From the NCBI GenBank assembly GCA_022825705.1, contig JAJDWH010000007.1, positions 1 through 64,000 of the forward strand: a stretch of DNA of 64,000 nucleotides, written 5' to 3'. Within the stretch, counting starts at the first letter, position 1. Each line of letters opens with the position of its first letter. Of this stretch, positions 42,246-52,324 are shown piece after piece. The notes beneath the pieces were generated by a model. It worked only from the letters and a program-made list of their open reading frames with translations. It was not told the origin of the DNA and did no database searches. The stretch comes from Alphaproteobacteria bacterium (GTDB lineage: Bacteria; Pseudomonadota; Alphaproteobacteria; TMED109). A program made the position numbers and the translations under genes.

Positions 42246-43316
42246 TCAGCGCACCGCAGCGGCGGGTTCCGGGTCCGCTCCGTGCGCCAGCAGTTTGCGC
42301 GTGTAGGCGGGGAGGCGCTGATCATCATCCCGGCCGGGATGCCAGATTTCACCCGGGGCGGGATCGCGCGTCGTTGCGCCGGCGCGGATCTCGGTGCGGA
42401 GGGTCAGGTGCGTGAGGCCGTGCTCGACCACCCCCGCCACGCGGTGCCAGGCGGGGGCCTGTGGCTCGGCCGCCTGCACGGCGGCCGGCGAGGGGCGAGT
42501 GGCGGCCCAGGGTGTCGCGGGGAGCACGAGCATCCCCTGGAACGGGCCCGGATCCGACTGGCGCCGGAGCAGCACCTCGCCGCGGCGGTTGGTCAGCCGA
42601 AAGGCGACGCTGTACCGGACGGCCGGGCGCTTCCTCGACACGGACACCGGGAAGTCGGCCGTCCGGCCCGTCCGGAAGGCCTCGCAGGCGCTCTGCCACG
42701 GACAGATGCCGCACCGGGGCTCGCGCGGCCGGCAGACCAGCGCGCCCAGTTCGATCAGCGCTTCGGCGAACTCCCCGGGCAGGGCCTCGGGCGCCAGGTC
42801 GGCCCCGATTGCCTGCAGCCGTCGCGACGACCGGCCGGCCGGCGTGGGGATGGCGAACACCCGCGCGAGCACGCGGGCGACGTTGCCGTCCACGGCCACG
42901 GTCCGCACGCCGAACGCCAGGGCGGCGATGGCTGCGGCGGTATACGCCCCGACCCCGGGGAGTGATTCGAGTTCCTTGACGGAACCCGGGAAGCGACCGC
43001 TCCAGGCGGTGACGATGACCTGCGCTGCACGATGGAGGTTCCGCGCCCGGCGGTAGTAGCCGAGGCCGGCCCAGGCATCCAGAACTTCCCGCTCGTGGGC
43101 TCGGGCCAGCGCATCCACGGTCGGCCATCGGTCGAGGAAGGCTTCGTAGCGGGGAACGACCGTCGCCGCCTGGGTCTGCTGCAGCATGATCTCGCTGAGC
43201 CAGACCCGGTAGGGGTCGCGCTTGCCGCCCCATGGCCCCCGCCACGGAAGGGCGCGCCTGTACCGCTTGAACCACGCGAGCAATCGGTCCGCGCAGGGCG
43301 TTGACGGCGCTGACAT
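42246..43316 (-). CDS. mutY: A/G-specific adenine DNA glycosylase
   Basis: Removes adenine mispaired with 8-oxoguanine. The 356-residue protein shows LPWRGPWGGKRDPYRVWLSE with catalytic Glu42 in EIMLQQTQ, the helix-hairpin-helix SLPGVGAYTAAAIAALAFG followed by catalytic Asp in VAVDGNVARV, the iron-sulfur Cys cluster CRPREPRCGICPWQSAC, and a C-terminal NUDIX-like 8-oxoG recognition domain. ATG 43316 is preferred to the upstream in-frame extension. Divergent from the cupin-like gene, in the common alphaproteobacterial order with dciA. Confidence 0.94.
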   Translation of the reverse strand: MSAPSTPCADRLLAWFKRYRRALPWRGPWGGKRDPYRVWLSEIMLQQTQAATVVPRYEAFLDRWPTVDALARAHEREVLDAWAGLGYYRRARNLHRAAQVIVTAWSGRFPGSVKELESLPGVGAYTAAAIAALAFGVRTVAVDGNVARVLARVFAIPTPAGRSSRRLQAIGADLAPEALPGEFAEALIELGALVCRPREPRCGICPWQSACEAFRTGRTADFPVSVSRKRPAVRYSVAFRLTNRRGEVLLRRQSDPGPFQGMLVLPATPWAATRPSPAAVQAAEPQAPAWHRVAGVVEHGLTHLTLRTEIRAGATTRDPAPGEIWHPGRDDDQRLPAYTRKLLAHGADPEPAAAVR

Positions 43317-43429
43317 TACGCGCGGAGATCGGGACGGCTGAAGGCCGGTTCGTCGCTGCTTGCGCGGCGGGGGCAGGATGCGTAAAGAGACGCGTGACGA
43401 TTGCGGGTTCCGGCCATACATCTAGTCCC

Positions 43430-44104
43430 ATGAATCAGTCTGCAGTACGACGATCCCTTGCACAACAGGGAACTAACTGGGACCGGCTAGCGGCTGAAGT
43501 CGGCCGCGCGGCCCGTCCGCTCGATCTCCTTGCCCGATCAGATCAGGCGGCCATGGCCTACGCGGTGGCCGAGACCGAGCCAATCCCCGGCCTCTTCGAC
43601 CTTTGCGAAGAGATCATCACGGATATTCCACCCCACGAGACCATCTATCGGCCGGACACGTGCCTCCGGGACATCAACGGCCGGGTCCAGCCCTACCTGC
43701 TGCGCTGGCACCTGCGGCCCAAGCAAACCGGCCGGAGCCAGTTCGCGCTCTACCTCCACCGCTTCCTGCAGCCCGACGAGACGGTGCTGCACGACCACCC
43801 CTGGCCGAGTGCGTCCTGGCTGCTCTTCGGTGAGCAGAACGAGGTGTGGAAGACGGCCGGCGGGACGGCCGGGCCGCCGTCGCGCCACCGGCTGGTGCCC
43901 GGGAATCTCGTGTGCCGGCCCGCCGCCCACGCCCATCGCCTGGGGCTTCCCCGGGACGGTGAGGGCACCTGGATTCCGGCGACCACCCTGTTCGCGACCG
44001 GGCGGCGGGTCCGCGACTGGGGGTTCTGGCCGGAAGGCCGGTTCGTGCCCGAGGCCGAGTACCAGTCCCGCCTGTCCGCGATCTCGCGGCGCGATGCCGC
44101 CTGA
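43430..44104 (+). CDS. uncharacterised cupin-like protein
   Basis: A 224-residue protein without a clear named family. The middle holds a cupin-like strand pattern with possible metal ligands (VLHDHPWPSASWLLFG, then HRLVPGNLVCRPAAHAHRLGL) and ends WDWGFWPEGRF-like residues (VRDWGFWPEGRFVPEAE). The N-terminal 70 residues are helical. The gene overlaps dciA by 11 bases and is divergent from mutY. A metal-binding enzyme or sugar-binding protein is possible; no substrate can be named. Confidence 0.65.
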   Translation: MNQSAVRRSLAQQGTNWDRLAAEVGRAARPLDLLARSDQAAMAYAVAETEPIPGLFDLCEEIITDIPPHETIYRPDTCLRDINGRVQPYLLRWHLRPKQTGRSQFALYLHRFLQPDETVLHDHPWPSASWLLFGEQNEVWKTAGGTAGPPSRHRLVPGNLVCRPAAHAHRLGLPRDGEGTWIPATTLFATGRRVRDWGFWPEGRFVPEAEYQSRLSAISRRDAA

Positions 44105-44624
44105 ACCTCCGACTGCGGGGGCAGCGGGGCGGCAGCGGGACAGACGTCAGGAACCGCCGCGACGGGGCGGACGGTCGCTGGCGAGCGCCGCCGAGGAGGC
44201 CGTACGGCCGTTGCTTCGGAAGCGCGGCTTTCGCGAATCCGCGCTGATCCGGGAGTGGCGCGAGATCATCGGGCCGCAGCTGGCGCGCCGAACGGCTCCG
44301 GTGAGCCTGTCCAGAGGGGTACTGACGGTTCGGGTCGAGCCCGCGTTCGCGACCGAGTTCCAGCACCGGAGTGCCATGGTGATGGAGCGCATTGCCATGA
44401 CGTACGGCTCCCCCGTGGTGAAGCGGATCGTCGTCAAGCAGGGGCCCGTGCAGGGTCGTTCTCGTCATGAGCCGCCAGCGCCATTGACCGCGACACCCAC
44501 GGACAGGGCACGGCGGCAAGTTGCGGCCCGAACCGCGACCGTTCGCCACGCTCCGCTCCGGGACGCGCTGACGCGGCTCGGCGGCGCCGTGGCAGGCCGG
44601 GTCCGGGAGGCCGGGAAGGACTAG
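44094..44624 (+). CDS. dciA: DciA-like (DUF721) replicative helicase loader candidate
   Basis: A 176-residue protein whose central part, residues 35-115, matches DUF721: VRPLLRKRGFRESALIREWREIIGP, LARRTAPVSLSRGVLTVRVE and RIAMTYGSPVVKRIVVK. DciA loads DnaB helicase in the many bacteria that lack DnaC/DnaI. ATG 44094 overlaps the preceding gene by 11 bases. The neighbourhood mutY-dciA is frequent in alphaproteobacteria, where dsbA and smc often follow; they do not here. Confidence 0.8.
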   Translation: MPPEPPTAGAAGRQRDRRQEPPRRGGRSLASAAEEAVRPLLRKRGFRESALIREWREIIGPQLARRTAPVSLSRGVLTVRVEPAFATEFQHRSAMVMERIAMTYGSPVVKRIVVKQGPVQGRSRHEPPAPLTATPTDRARRQVAARTATVRHAPLRDALTRLGGAVAGRVREAGKD

Positions 44625-44640
44625 CGACCCGACCGCCGCG

Positions 44641-44737
44641 CATGCTGGTGGCCCCGCGCTGAGCCGGGATCAGGGGCGCCGCGGAGCCGGAGCGGGTCGT
44701 GCGCCCGTCTCCGGTGTGCGCTGAGGACACCAGCATG
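44641..44737. repeat. 10-bp perfect inverted repeat in dciA-binding-protein gap
   Basis: CATGCTGGTG at 44641-44650 is perfectly complementary to CACCAGCATG at 44728-44737. The inner flanks are also partly complementary (CGCTGAG-type blocks). The 97-base unit lies in a 262-base gap and could form a long-armed RNA structure or be a small mobile-repeat remnant. Confidence 0.35.
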
Positions 44738-44886
44738 GGCCCGCTGGTCCGACAGGAAAATCGGCAGCCGGGCATGGGCGTTGGCCGCCCGTGAGAATTC
44801 ACCGGCGCAGGAAGTTGCCCCTAACATCGGGTACCCTGTCCGTGCGCGAGCAGCGAACTCGCGCCAGCTCCGGGAGACCGTACCCC

Positions 44887-46200
44887 ATGAGACCATCTCT
44901 TTGGCGATTCCTGAGCGCCTTGGCTGCGCTGGCCGCGTTGGGTCTGGCGCCAGCGGCCGCGCAGGCGCAGGACACCGACGAGGGCCGCACGCTCAGCATC
45001 GGGTTCGTGGCGTTCCTGTCGGGACCGGCGGCGGGAAGCTTCGGCATTCCGAACTTCGAGGGCTTCGAGTTCATGGTCGATGCCATCAACGCGGGCGAGG
45101 TGCCGCCCCCGTATGACACCCCGGGCATCGCGGGCGCGCAGATCGAATACTTCGTGGTCGATGAATCCGGGGGACCGACCAAGCAGGTGACTGAATTCCG
45201 GAACATGGTCGAGCGCCGGAATGTCGACCTGGTCATGGGGTACATCTCCTCCGGCGACTGCCTCGCGATTCCTCCGGTGGCCGAGGAACTCCGCCAGTTC
45301 ACCGTCCTGGTGGACTGCGGAACGCCGCGCGTCTTCGAGGAAGCCGACTACCGCTACGTGTTCCGAACCGGCCCGCACGCCGCCATGGACAACATCGCGG
45401 CGGTCCGCTACCTGCACGACATCGATTCGGAAATCGGCACGATCGCCGGGATCAACCAGAACTACGCGTGGGGCCTTGACGCTTGGGCCGATTTCACGAG
45501 CGCGATGGGCGTCCTGTACCCGGGCGTGGAGACCGTCACCGAGCAGTTTCCCAAGCTCTTCGCAGGCCAGTACAGCACGGAAATCTCGGCGCTGACGGTC
45601 CGGGCGCCGGAGGCCATCCACACGTCGCTCTGGGGCTCCGATCTCGAAGCCTTCGTGCTGCAGGGTGCCCAGCGCGGCCTGTTCATGAACCGCCACATCG
45701 TGATGGTCGCCGCGGATCACGTGCTCCCGGCGCTGGGGCGCAACGTCCCGGACGGGGTGATCGTCGGCGCCCGCGGCCCGCACGGCGATTTCGCGCCCGA
45801 CACCGAGCTTGCAAACTGGTTCCGCGAGGGCTTCAAGGAACGTTACGGCAAGCTGACCACGCAGCCGCCGCACAAGTCGGCCATGGCGATCCTCGGCGTG
45901 AAGGCCGCGTTCGAGAAGGCCGCCGCGGCGGTGGGTCGGTTCCCGACCAACGAGGAAGTGATCGACGCGTTCGAATACCTGCAATGGGACACGCCGTCGG
46001 GTCCGGTCGAGCTGACGCTCGGCAAGGGGCATCAGGCCATCCAGGCGTCGGCGATCGGCGTGACCCGCTGGAACGATGACGAGCAACGTGTCGAATTGGT
46101 GGACATCAAGCGATACGCTGCCCGATGTGTGAACCCACCGGAAGGAGTGCTGTCCATCGAATGGATCAAGGACGGCATGCCGGGTGCCCAATGCGACTAA
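44887..46200 (+). CDS. ABC-type branched-chain amino acid/amide-like substrate-binding protein
   Basis: A 437-residue periplasmic protein with a signal peptide (LSALAALAALGLAPAAAQAQ, cleavage near 28) and a Leu/Ile/Val-binding (Peripla_BP_6) fold: IGFVAFLSGPAAGSFGIPN, VDESGGPTKQVTEFRNMVER, VDLVMGYISSGDCLAIPPVA and INQNYAWGLDAWADF. No permease or ATPase genes accompany it, so it either serves a transporter elsewhere or acts in sensing. ATG 44887 is chosen for the signal peptide. It overlaps the tolC-like gene by 10 bases, an odd pairing. Confidence 0.88.
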   Translation: MRPSLWRFLSALAALAALGLAPAAAQAQDTDEGRTLSIGFVAFLSGPAAGSFGIPNFEGFEFMVDAINAGEVPPPYDTPGIAGAQIEYFVVDESGGPTKQVTEFRNMVERRNVDLVMGYISSGDCLAIPPVAEELRQFTVLVDCGTPRVFEEADYRYVFRTGPHAAMDNIAAVRYLHDIDSEIGTIAGINQNYAWGLDAWADFTSAMGVLYPGVETVTEQFPKLFAGQYSTEISALTVRAPEAIHTSLWGSDLEAFVLQGAQRGLFMNRHIVMVAADHVLPALGRNVPDGVIVGARGPHGDFAPDTELANWFREGFKERYGKLTTQPPHKSAMAILGVKAAFEKAAAAVGRFPTNEEVIDAFEYLQWDTPSGPVELTLGKGHQAIQASAIGVTRWNDDEQRVELVDIKRYAARCVNPPEGVLSIEWIKDGMPGAQCD

Positions 46201-47516
46201 CTTCCCCGAACCACGGATCGGGCCTGGCTAGGCTCAAAGCCGTGCGTCGCCTGCTGCCGTTTGCCTTAGCCTGGGGGCTCCTTGTGCCGCCGGGCGCCTC
46301 TGCCGACACCCTGCAGACGGCGCTTGTGGACGCGCACGCCTGGCATCCCGCCATCCAGACCGCGCGCGCCCAGGTGCGCATCGCGGAGGCCAACGTGAAC
46401 GAGGTCGGGCTGGGCAACAGCCTGACGGCAACCGGGAACTTTGGCGCGTCCATGGCCGAGCGGGAGGTGAAGCCAAGTCGAGGCGATGCCGAATCGGTCG
46501 TGACGTCGGCGCGTCTCTCACTCTCCAAGCGGATCTTCGACTTTGGCCGGGTCCGTGGACGCGTGGGGGTGGAGCAGTCGCTGCTCGACGCCGCCCGTTA
46601 CCAGCTGCAGGTGGTGGAGCAGCAGGTCCTGCACGATGCGGTGATCGCCTACCTGAACGTGTTTCGCGCACGGGCCCGGCTGCAACTCGCCGTCAAGGGC
46701 GAGGAGCTGGTACAGAGCGATCTCAAGGCGACGCAGGAACGCTTCGAGGTCGGCGACGTGACCCCGACCGACGTCGCCCAGGCCGAGGCGCGACTGGCGG
46801 ACCGCCGGGCGGACCGGCTGAACCGTGAACAGGATGTTGACCAGGCGCTTCGGGAGTACCGCCTGGCGACCGGCTCCGAGTTCTCCGAGAGCGCGGCCTA
46901 CCCGAACGAGCTCCCGTCCGTGCCCGCGAGCGAGATCGAGGTGGAGGACAGCTCCGTCAATATGCACCCCGCGGTGCTGATGCGGAGGGCCCGGGTGGAC
47001 GCGGCGACCCGGGGCAAGGACACGATGGCGCTCGAGATCCTGCCGACGTTCGACCTGACCGGCACTGCGGCCTACTCGCGCAACCCGAATACGTTCTTCG
47101 AGTCGTCGACCGACCTGACGGTCGGCATCGGGGCGACGGTGCCGCTGTGGTCCGGCGGGCGCGTGGACGCGGCGGTGCGCAGCAGCGAGGAGCTGTTGGG
47201 ACAGACGCAGCGCGAACTCGATGCCGAGATGCGGGGCGTCCGGCTGCAGGCACTGAGCGCGTGGCACCGCTTCCGGAGTGCTTCGGAGACGATCACGGCG
47301 CTCGAATCGTCGGCGCGCGCGAACCGCATCGCCTCCGATGGAGTCCGCCGCGAGGCCGAGGTTGGCAACCGCACCACCCTCGACGTGCTGAATGCCAACC
47401 AGGAGCTGCTGGTGGCCGAGGACCGTCTCGACGAAGCGCGGCACGTCCTGCAGGTTGCGGCCTACGGGCTGCTCCACGCCACCGGCCGGATGACGGCCGA
47501 GCAACTGGGTCTCTGA
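46191..47516 (+). CDS. tolC: TolC-family outer membrane efflux protein
   Basis: A 441-residue outer-membrane channel with a signal peptide (LLPFALAWGLLVPPGASA, cleavage near residue 38). The repeated TolC pattern follows: LVDAHAWHPAIQTARAQVRI, ARLSLSKRIFDFGRVRGRV, QERFEVGDVTPTDVAQAEAR in the first half, and GIGATVPLWSGGRVDAAVR, EVGNRTTLDVLNANQELL in the second. It forms the exit duct for RND, MFS or type I export systems. It is followed by the DUF2497 gene and valS, the usual alphaproteobacterial order. Confidence 0.92.
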   Translation: MRLTSPNHGSGLARLKAVRRLLPFALAWGLLVPPGASADTLQTALVDAHAWHPAIQTARAQVRIAEANVNEVGLGNSLTATGNFGASMAEREVKPSRGDAESVVTSARLSLSKRIFDFGRVRGRVGVEQSLLDAARYQLQVVEQQVLHDAVIAYLNVFRARARLQLAVKGEELVQSDLKATQERFEVGDVTPTDVAQAEARLADRRADRLNREQDVDQALREYRLATGSEFSESAAYPNELPSVPASEIEVEDSSVNMHPAVLMRRARVDAATRGKDTMALEILPTFDLTGTAAYSRNPNTFFESSTDLTVGIGATVPLWSGGRVDAAVRSSEELLGQTQRELDAEMRGVRLQALSAWHRFRSASETITALESSARANRIASDGVRREAEVGNRTTLDVLNANQELLVAEDRLDEARHVLQVAAYGLLHATGRMTAEQLGL

Positions 47517-47523
47517 GCCGTTC

Positions 47524-47790
47524 GTGACGCTACCGTCGCAGGACAGGATCGAAGCGACCCTGGAGGCGATCCGGGCTGATCTGGAGCGGGCGGGTCCCCA
47601 CCCGGAGGGCCCGGTGTCCGCTGGCCTCGAGGCCCGCGTGGACAACCCGCTCGATGAGTACGTGCGCCGCCGGGTGGACGAGCTGATTCGGGCGTGGCTC
47701 CGCGAGAATCTCCACGCGACGGTCCGCGACCTGCTCCGGGCCGAACTTGCATCCCGGCCTGAGGGCCCCCGTCCCGACAAACCGACCTAG
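47524..47790 (+). CDS. short PopZ-like (DUF2497) protein
   Basis: An 88-residue protein. Residues 35-75 (NPLDEYVRRRVDELIRAWL, then RENLHATVRDLLRAELA) match the C-terminal oligomerisation helices of DUF2497/PopZ. PopZ self-assembles at cell poles and recruits chromosome-partition and signalling proteins. Typical members have 150-270 residues with a long acidic Pro-rich linker; here the linker is only about 20 residues. The gene is squeezed seven bases after tolC and two bases before valS, exactly the conserved position of popZ-type genes, which strengthens the assignment. Confidence 0.75.
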   Translation: MTLPSQDRIEATLEAIRADLERAGPHPEGPVSAGLEARVDNPLDEYVRRRVDELIRAWLRENLHATVRDLLRAELASRPEGPRPDKPT

Positions 47791-47792
47791 CC

Positions 47793-50459
47793 ATGCCAGA
47801 ACAACGGATCGGCCGGGCGTACGAGCCGGCCAGCGTGGAATCACGCATCTACCAGGCCTGGGAGGACGCAGGTGCGTTCGCCTGCGACCCGGGTTCCGCC
47901 GAGGATCCCTTCGTCGTGATGATGCCGCCCCCCAATGTCACGGGGAGCCTGCACATCGGGCATGCGCTGAACATGACGCTGCAGGATGTCCTCAGTCGCT
48001 ACTGGCGCATGTGCGGCCGGGACACGCTGTGGCAGCCGGGTTCGGACCACGCCGGGATCGCTACCCAGATGGTGGTGGAGCGGCAGTTGGCGGAGGAGAA
48101 GGGGCCGGACCGCAAGGCGCTCGGCCGCGAGGCGTTCGTCGAGCGGGTCTGGGCGTGGAAACGCGAATCCGGCGGCACGATCAACCGGCAGCTGCGCCGG
48201 CTGGGCGCATCCGCCGACTGGTCCCGCGAACGCTTCACGCTCGACGAGGGCCTGTCAGCGGCGGTCCGGAAAGTGTTCGTGCAATTGCACCGCGACAGAC
48301 TGGTTTACCGCGACAAACGGCTGGTCAACTGGGACACCCAGCTCCGAACCGCCATTTCGGACCTCGAGGTGGACACGCGCGAGGTCAAGGGGGGCTTCTG
48401 GTACATCCGCTACCCGTTTGCCGATGGCGACGGCCATGTCACCGTGGCGACGACTCGCCCGGAGACCATGCTGGGGGACACGAGCGTCGCCGTGCACCCG
48501 GAGGATCCGCGCACCGCGGGCTTTGTGGGACGCGAGGTCCGGCTGCCGCTCACCGACCGGGTGATCCCGGTGGTCGCCGACGAGTACGTGGACCCGGAGA
48601 AAGGGACGGGCGCGGTCAAGATCACGCCGGCCCACGACTTCAACGATTTCGAGGTGGGGCGCCGGCACGACCAGACGCCGATCAACATCCTGAACGCCGA
48701 CGGCTCACTCAACGACAACGTGCCCGCGGCCTATCGCGGCCTCGACCGCTTCGAGGCCCGGAAGCGCGTGGTCGCCGACCTCGAGGCGCAGGGCCTGCTT
48801 GAGCGCGAGGAGGAGATCGTGCACACGGTCCCGTTCGGTGACCGCTCGCAGACGGTGATCGAGCCCTGGCTCACCGACCAGTGGTTCGTCGACGCGAAGA
48901 CGCTGGCCGCTCCGGCGATCCGGGCGGTCGAGGAGGGCGCGACCCGGTTCGTGCCGGCCAACTGGGCCAACACCTACTTCGAATGGATGCGCAACATCCA
49001 GCCATGGTGCGTCTCGCGGCAGCTCTGGTGGGGACACCGGATCCCGGCGTGGTACGGCCCTGACGGCACGGTGTTCGTCGCCGAATCGGAGGCGGAAGCG
49101 ATGGCGGCAGCCGAAAAGGAGTTCGGCAAGCTGGTGCCACTGGCCCAGGACGAGGATGTTCTGGACACCTGGTTCTCGTCGGCGCTCTGGCCGTTCTCCA
49201 CGCTGGACTGGCCTGCGCGGACGGACCTGGTCGAGCGCTACTACCCGGGGACCGTCCTGGTGACCGGGTTCGACATCATCTTCTTCTGGGTGGCCAGGAT
49301 GATGATGATGGGGCTGCACTTCCAGAAGCAGGTGCCGTTCCAGGAGGTCTACATCCACGCCCTCGTGCGCGATGCGAAGGGGCGGAAGATGTCCAAGTCC
49401 GAGGGGAACGTGATCGATCCGCTCGAGCTGATGGATCGGTACGGAACGGACGCCGTCCGGTTCACGCTGGTCGCCATGGCCGCGCAGGGCCGGGACATCC
49501 GGCTGGCCGAGGACCGGGTGAAGGGGTACCGGAACTTCGTCACCAAGCTCTGGAACGCCGCGCGCTTCCTGGAACTGCAAGGCGCCGGCCAGGCTGCTTC
49601 GGCCGCAAGGCCGGCCCCGGTGCTGAGCCTCAACCGGTGGATCGAGGCGGCGGCGGCCGAGGCGGCGCAGCAGGTCGCGACCGCGATTTCCGCCTATCGC
49701 TTCGACGAGGCCGCGGCCGTGGCCTACCAGTTCCTGTGGCACACCTACTGTGACTGGTACCTGGAGCTCGCCAAGCCGCTGCTGGGTGGCGATGACGCGG
49801 CCGCCCGGTCCGAAACGCAGGGAAGCGCCGCCGCGGCGTTTGCCGTGACCCTGCGGATGCTGCACCCGCTGATGCCCTTCGTGACGGAGGAGCTCTGGTC
49901 GCTCCGCCGGGAAACGGAGCGCCTGCTGGCCCTCACGCCATGGCCGGATGCGCCCCGCTCAACCGATCTGGAAGCGAAGGGCGAGATCGAGTGGCTGATG
50001 GCGTTCGTGAACGAGGTCCGCTCCGTGCGCTCGGAACTCCGGGTGCCGCAGGCGGCGATGGTGGGAATCCGGTTCCGGACCACGACGCCGGCGGCGGATC
50101 GCGCGCTCGCCGTGCACGGCGAAGCCATGCGGAGGCTCGCCCGCATCGAATCGTTTGCGGTTGACGACGGTCAGGACGGCCAGGCCGCCGAGCTCGAAGC
50201 GGCCGGGACGGTCGCGCTCATGCCGCTCGCCGGCACCATCGACGTCGCGGCGGAACGGACCCGGCTCGCGAAGGAGATGGAGACGCTGCGCAAGGACATC
50301 GCGCGGTTCGAGGCGAAGTTGGCCAACCCGTCGTTCGTGGACCGGGCGCCGCCGGCCGTCGTGCAGGAGCAGCGCGACCGGAAGACCGATGCCGAGGTCC
50401 GCTCCGAACGCATCGAACGTGCACTGGCCCGGCTCGGAACCGGGATGGAAGCCGCGTAG
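47793..50459 (+). CDS. valS: valyl-tRNA synthetase
   Basis: A cytoplasmic class I synthetase of 888 residues. It begins with the DUF2497-adjacent ATG and shows [20 protein letters not shown] (HIGH motif), the editing domain with [17 protein letters not shown], and [15 protein letters not shown] (KMSKS motif). An anticodon-binding helical domain and a C-terminal coiled coil ([20 protein letters not shown]) follow. The length is normal for the bacterial enzyme. Confidence 0.97.
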   Translation: MPEQRIGRAYEPASVESRIYQAWEDAGAFACDPGSAEDPFVVMMPPPNVTGSLHIGHALNMTLQDVLSRYWRMCGRDTLWQPGSDHAGIATQMVVERQLAEEKGPDRKALGREAFVERVWAWKRESGGTINRQLRRLGASADWSRERFTLDEGLSAAVRKVFVQLHRDRLVYRDKRLVNWDTQLRTAISDLEVDTREVKGGFWYIRYPFADGDGHVTVATTRPETMLGDTSVAVHPEDPRTAGFVGREVRLPLTDRVIPVVADEYVDPEKGTGAVKITPAHDFNDFEVGRRHDQTPINILNADGSLNDNVPAAYRGLDRFEARKRVVADLEAQGLLEREEEIVHTVPFGDRSQTVIEPWLTDQWFVDAKTLAAPAIRAVEEGATRFVPANWANTYFEWMRNIQPWCVSRQLWWGHRIPAWYGPDGTVFVAESEAEAMAAAEKEFGKLVPLAQDEDVLDTWFSSALWPFSTLDWPARTDLVERYYPGTVLVTGFDIIFFWVARMMMMGLHFQKQVPFQEVYIHALVRDAKGRKMSKSEGNVIDPLELMDRYGTDAVRFTLVAMAAQGRDIRLAEDRVKGYRNFVTKLWNAARFLELQGAGQAASAARPAPVLSLNRWIEAAAAEAAQQVATAISAYRFDEAAAVAYQFLWHTYCDWYLELAKPLLGGDDAAARSETQGSAAAAFAVTLRMLHPLMPFVTEELWSLRRETERLLALTPWPDAPRSTDLEAKGEIEWLMAFVNEVRSVRSELRVPQAAMVGIRFRTTTPAADRALAVHGEAMRRLARIESFAVDDGQDGQAAELEAAGTVALMPLAGTIDVAAERTRLAKEMETLRKDIARFEAKLANPSFVDRAPPAVVQEQRDRKTDAEVRSERIERALARLGTGMEAA

Positions 50460-50521
50460 CACGAATCGTATCCTGCCCCCGGCCGCCCCGCGCCGCCCCC
50501 CATAGCCACGGACTTCACGCC

Positions 50522-52237
50522 ATGACGATCGACAAGAGCAGACTTCCCAGCCGGCACACGACCGAGGGCCCCGAGCGCGCCCCGCACCGTTCCTTCTACT
50601 ACGCGATGGGGCTCACCGAGAAGCAGATTCACCAGCCGCTGATCGGGGTGGCCACGACCTGGAACGAGGCGGCGCCCTGCAACATCACGCTCCGCCGCCA
50701 GGCCCAGGCGGCCAAGGCCGGGGTCGATCAGGCCGACGGCACGCCGCGGGAGTTCACGACGATCACGGTGACCGACGGGATCGCGATGGGGCATCAGGGC
50801 ATGAAGGCGTCGCTCGCGAGCCGGGAGGCGATCGCGGACACGATCGAGCTCACGGTGCGCGGCCACGCCTACGACGGCCTCGTCGGGCTCGCCGGGTGCG
50901 ACAAGTCGCTCCCGGGCGTGATGATGGCGATGGCGCGCCTCAACGTGCCGAGCGTGTTCCTCTACGGCGGATCGATCATGCCGGGGCGGTTCCGCGGGCG
51001 CGACGTGACCGTGCAGGACGTCTTCGAGGCGGTCGGGCAGTTCCAGGGCGGCAACATGAACGCGGACGACCTCGCCGAGATCGAGCGGGTCGCCTGCCCG
51101 TCGGCGGGTTCGTGCGGCGGCCAGTTCACGGCGAACACGATGGCCTGCGTGTCCGAGGCGCTCGGCATCGCGCTGCCGCATTCCGCCAGCGCGCCGGCCC
51201 CGTACCAGTCGCGGGACGAATACGCCTTCGCCTCCGGCCAGGCGGTCATGAAGCTGATCGAAAGCAACCTCCGCCCGCGCGACATCATCACCCGCGAGGC
51301 GCTCGAGAACGCCGCACGGGTCGTGGCCGCGAGCGGCGGCTCGACCAACGCCGGGCTGCACCTTCCGGCGATCGCGCACGAGTGCGGCATCAAGTTTGAC
51401 CTGAACGATGTCGCGGACATCTTCCGCTCGACGCCGTACATCGGCGACCTGAAGCCCGGCGGCAAGTACGTGGCGAAGGACCTGTACGAGGCGGGCGGGC
51501 TCCCCGTGCTGATGAAGGCGCTCCACGAGGGCGGCTACATCCACGGTGACTGCGTGACGGTGACCGGGCGCACGGTGGCCGAGAACCTTGCGGACGTCAC
51601 CTTCCCCGAGGACCAGGACGTCATCCACCCGGTGTCGAACCCGATCACGCCGACCGGCGGCGTGGTGGGGCTCCGGGGGAACCTCGCGCCTGAGGGCGCC
51701 ATCGTGAAGGTTGCGGGCATGCAGCGGCTGCGCCACGAGGGGCCGGCGCGCGTGTTCGACACCGAGGAGGAGGCTTTCGAGGCGGTGAAAGAGAAACGGA
51801 TCCGCGACGGCGACGTGGTCGTCATCCGCTACGAGGGGCCCAAGGGCGGCCCCGGCATGCGGGAGATGCTGGCCACCACGTCCGCGATCTACGGCCAGGG
51901 GCTCGGCGAGAAGGTCGCCCTGATCACCGACGGGCGGTTCTCGGGCGCGACGCGCGGCTTCTGCATCGGCCACGTCGGGCCCGAGGCTGCGGTCGGGGGC
52001 CCGATCGGCCTGCTCCGGGACGGCGACCAGATCACGATCGACGCGGAGACCGGGGAGCTGTCGGTCGCGCTCAGCGACGAGGAACTGGAGTCGCGGCGCG
52101 CCGGCTGGACGCCGCGCACGCACGAGTACACGTCCGGGGAGCTCTGGAAGTACTCGCAGCTCGTGGGCCCGGCCGTGGGCGGTGCGGTGACGCATCCGGG
52201 CGGGCAGGCGGAGACCCACTGCTATGCGGACACATAG
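50522..52237 (+). CDS. ilvD: dihydroxy-acid dehydratase
   Basis: Dehydrates 2,3-dihydroxy-isovalerate and its ethyl homologue in valine and isoleucine synthesis. The 571-residue IlvD/Edd-family protein has [39 protein letters not shown] (iron-sulfur Cys residues) and [20 protein letters not shown] near the C-terminus. Phosphogluconate dehydratase is excluded by length and motifs. It starts 62 bases after valS, and a large hairpin follows its stop. Confidence 0.96.
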   Translation: MTIDKSRLPSRHTTEGPERAPHRSFYYAMGLTEKQIHQPLIGVATTWNEAAPCNITLRRQAQAAKAGVDQADGTPREFTTITVTDGIAMGHQGMKASLASREAIADTIELTVRGHAYDGLVGLAGCDKSLPGVMMAMARLNVPSVFLYGGSIMPGRFRGRDVTVQDVFEAVGQFQGGNMNADDLAEIERVACPSAGSCGGQFTANTMACVSEALGIALPHSASAPAPYQSRDEYAFASGQAVMKLIESNLRPRDIITREALENAARVVAASGGSTNAGLHLPAIAHECGIKFDLNDVADIFRSTPYIGDLKPGGKYVAKDLYEAGGLPVLMKALHEGGYIHGDCVTVTGRTVAENLADVTFPEDQDVIHPVSNPITPTGGVVGLRGNLAPEGAIVKVAGMQRLRHEGPARVFDTEEEAFEAVKEKRIRDGDVVVIRYEGPKGGPGMREMLATTSAIYGQGLGEKVALITDGRFSGATRGFCIGHVGPEAAVGGPIGLLRDGDQITIDAETGELSVALSDEELESRRAGWTPRTHEYTSGELWKYSQLVGPAVGGAVTHPGGQAETHCYADT

Positions 52238-52258
52238 TTCGTCGAAGGGTCACGTACA

Positions 52259-52310
52259 CCGCTGCCGCCGGGGGGTGTTGAAGTTCGACACCCCCGACCG
52301 GCGGGAGCGG
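52259..52310. terminator. large GC-rich hairpin between convergent ilvD and PhyH-like genes
   Basis: The core GGGGGTGTTGAA pairs with TTCGACACCCCC, and outer blocks CCGCCGG/CCGGCGG and CCGCT/AGCGG extend the stem. It lies in the 87-base gap between the two convergent stop codons, so it can act on both transcripts. There is no T-tract. Confidence 0.6.
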
Positions 52311-52324
52311 ACCGCCTGCGCGGA

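Noticed and set aside
44821-46191. A 456-codon minus-strand frame opposite the ABC binding protein
   Set aside because: The plus-strand protein has a signal peptide and family motifs; the minus frame has neither.
50171-52219. A 682-codon open frame on the minus strand
   Set aside because: Antisense to valS and ilvD, Arg/Asp/Val/His-rich, no domain; a shadow frame.
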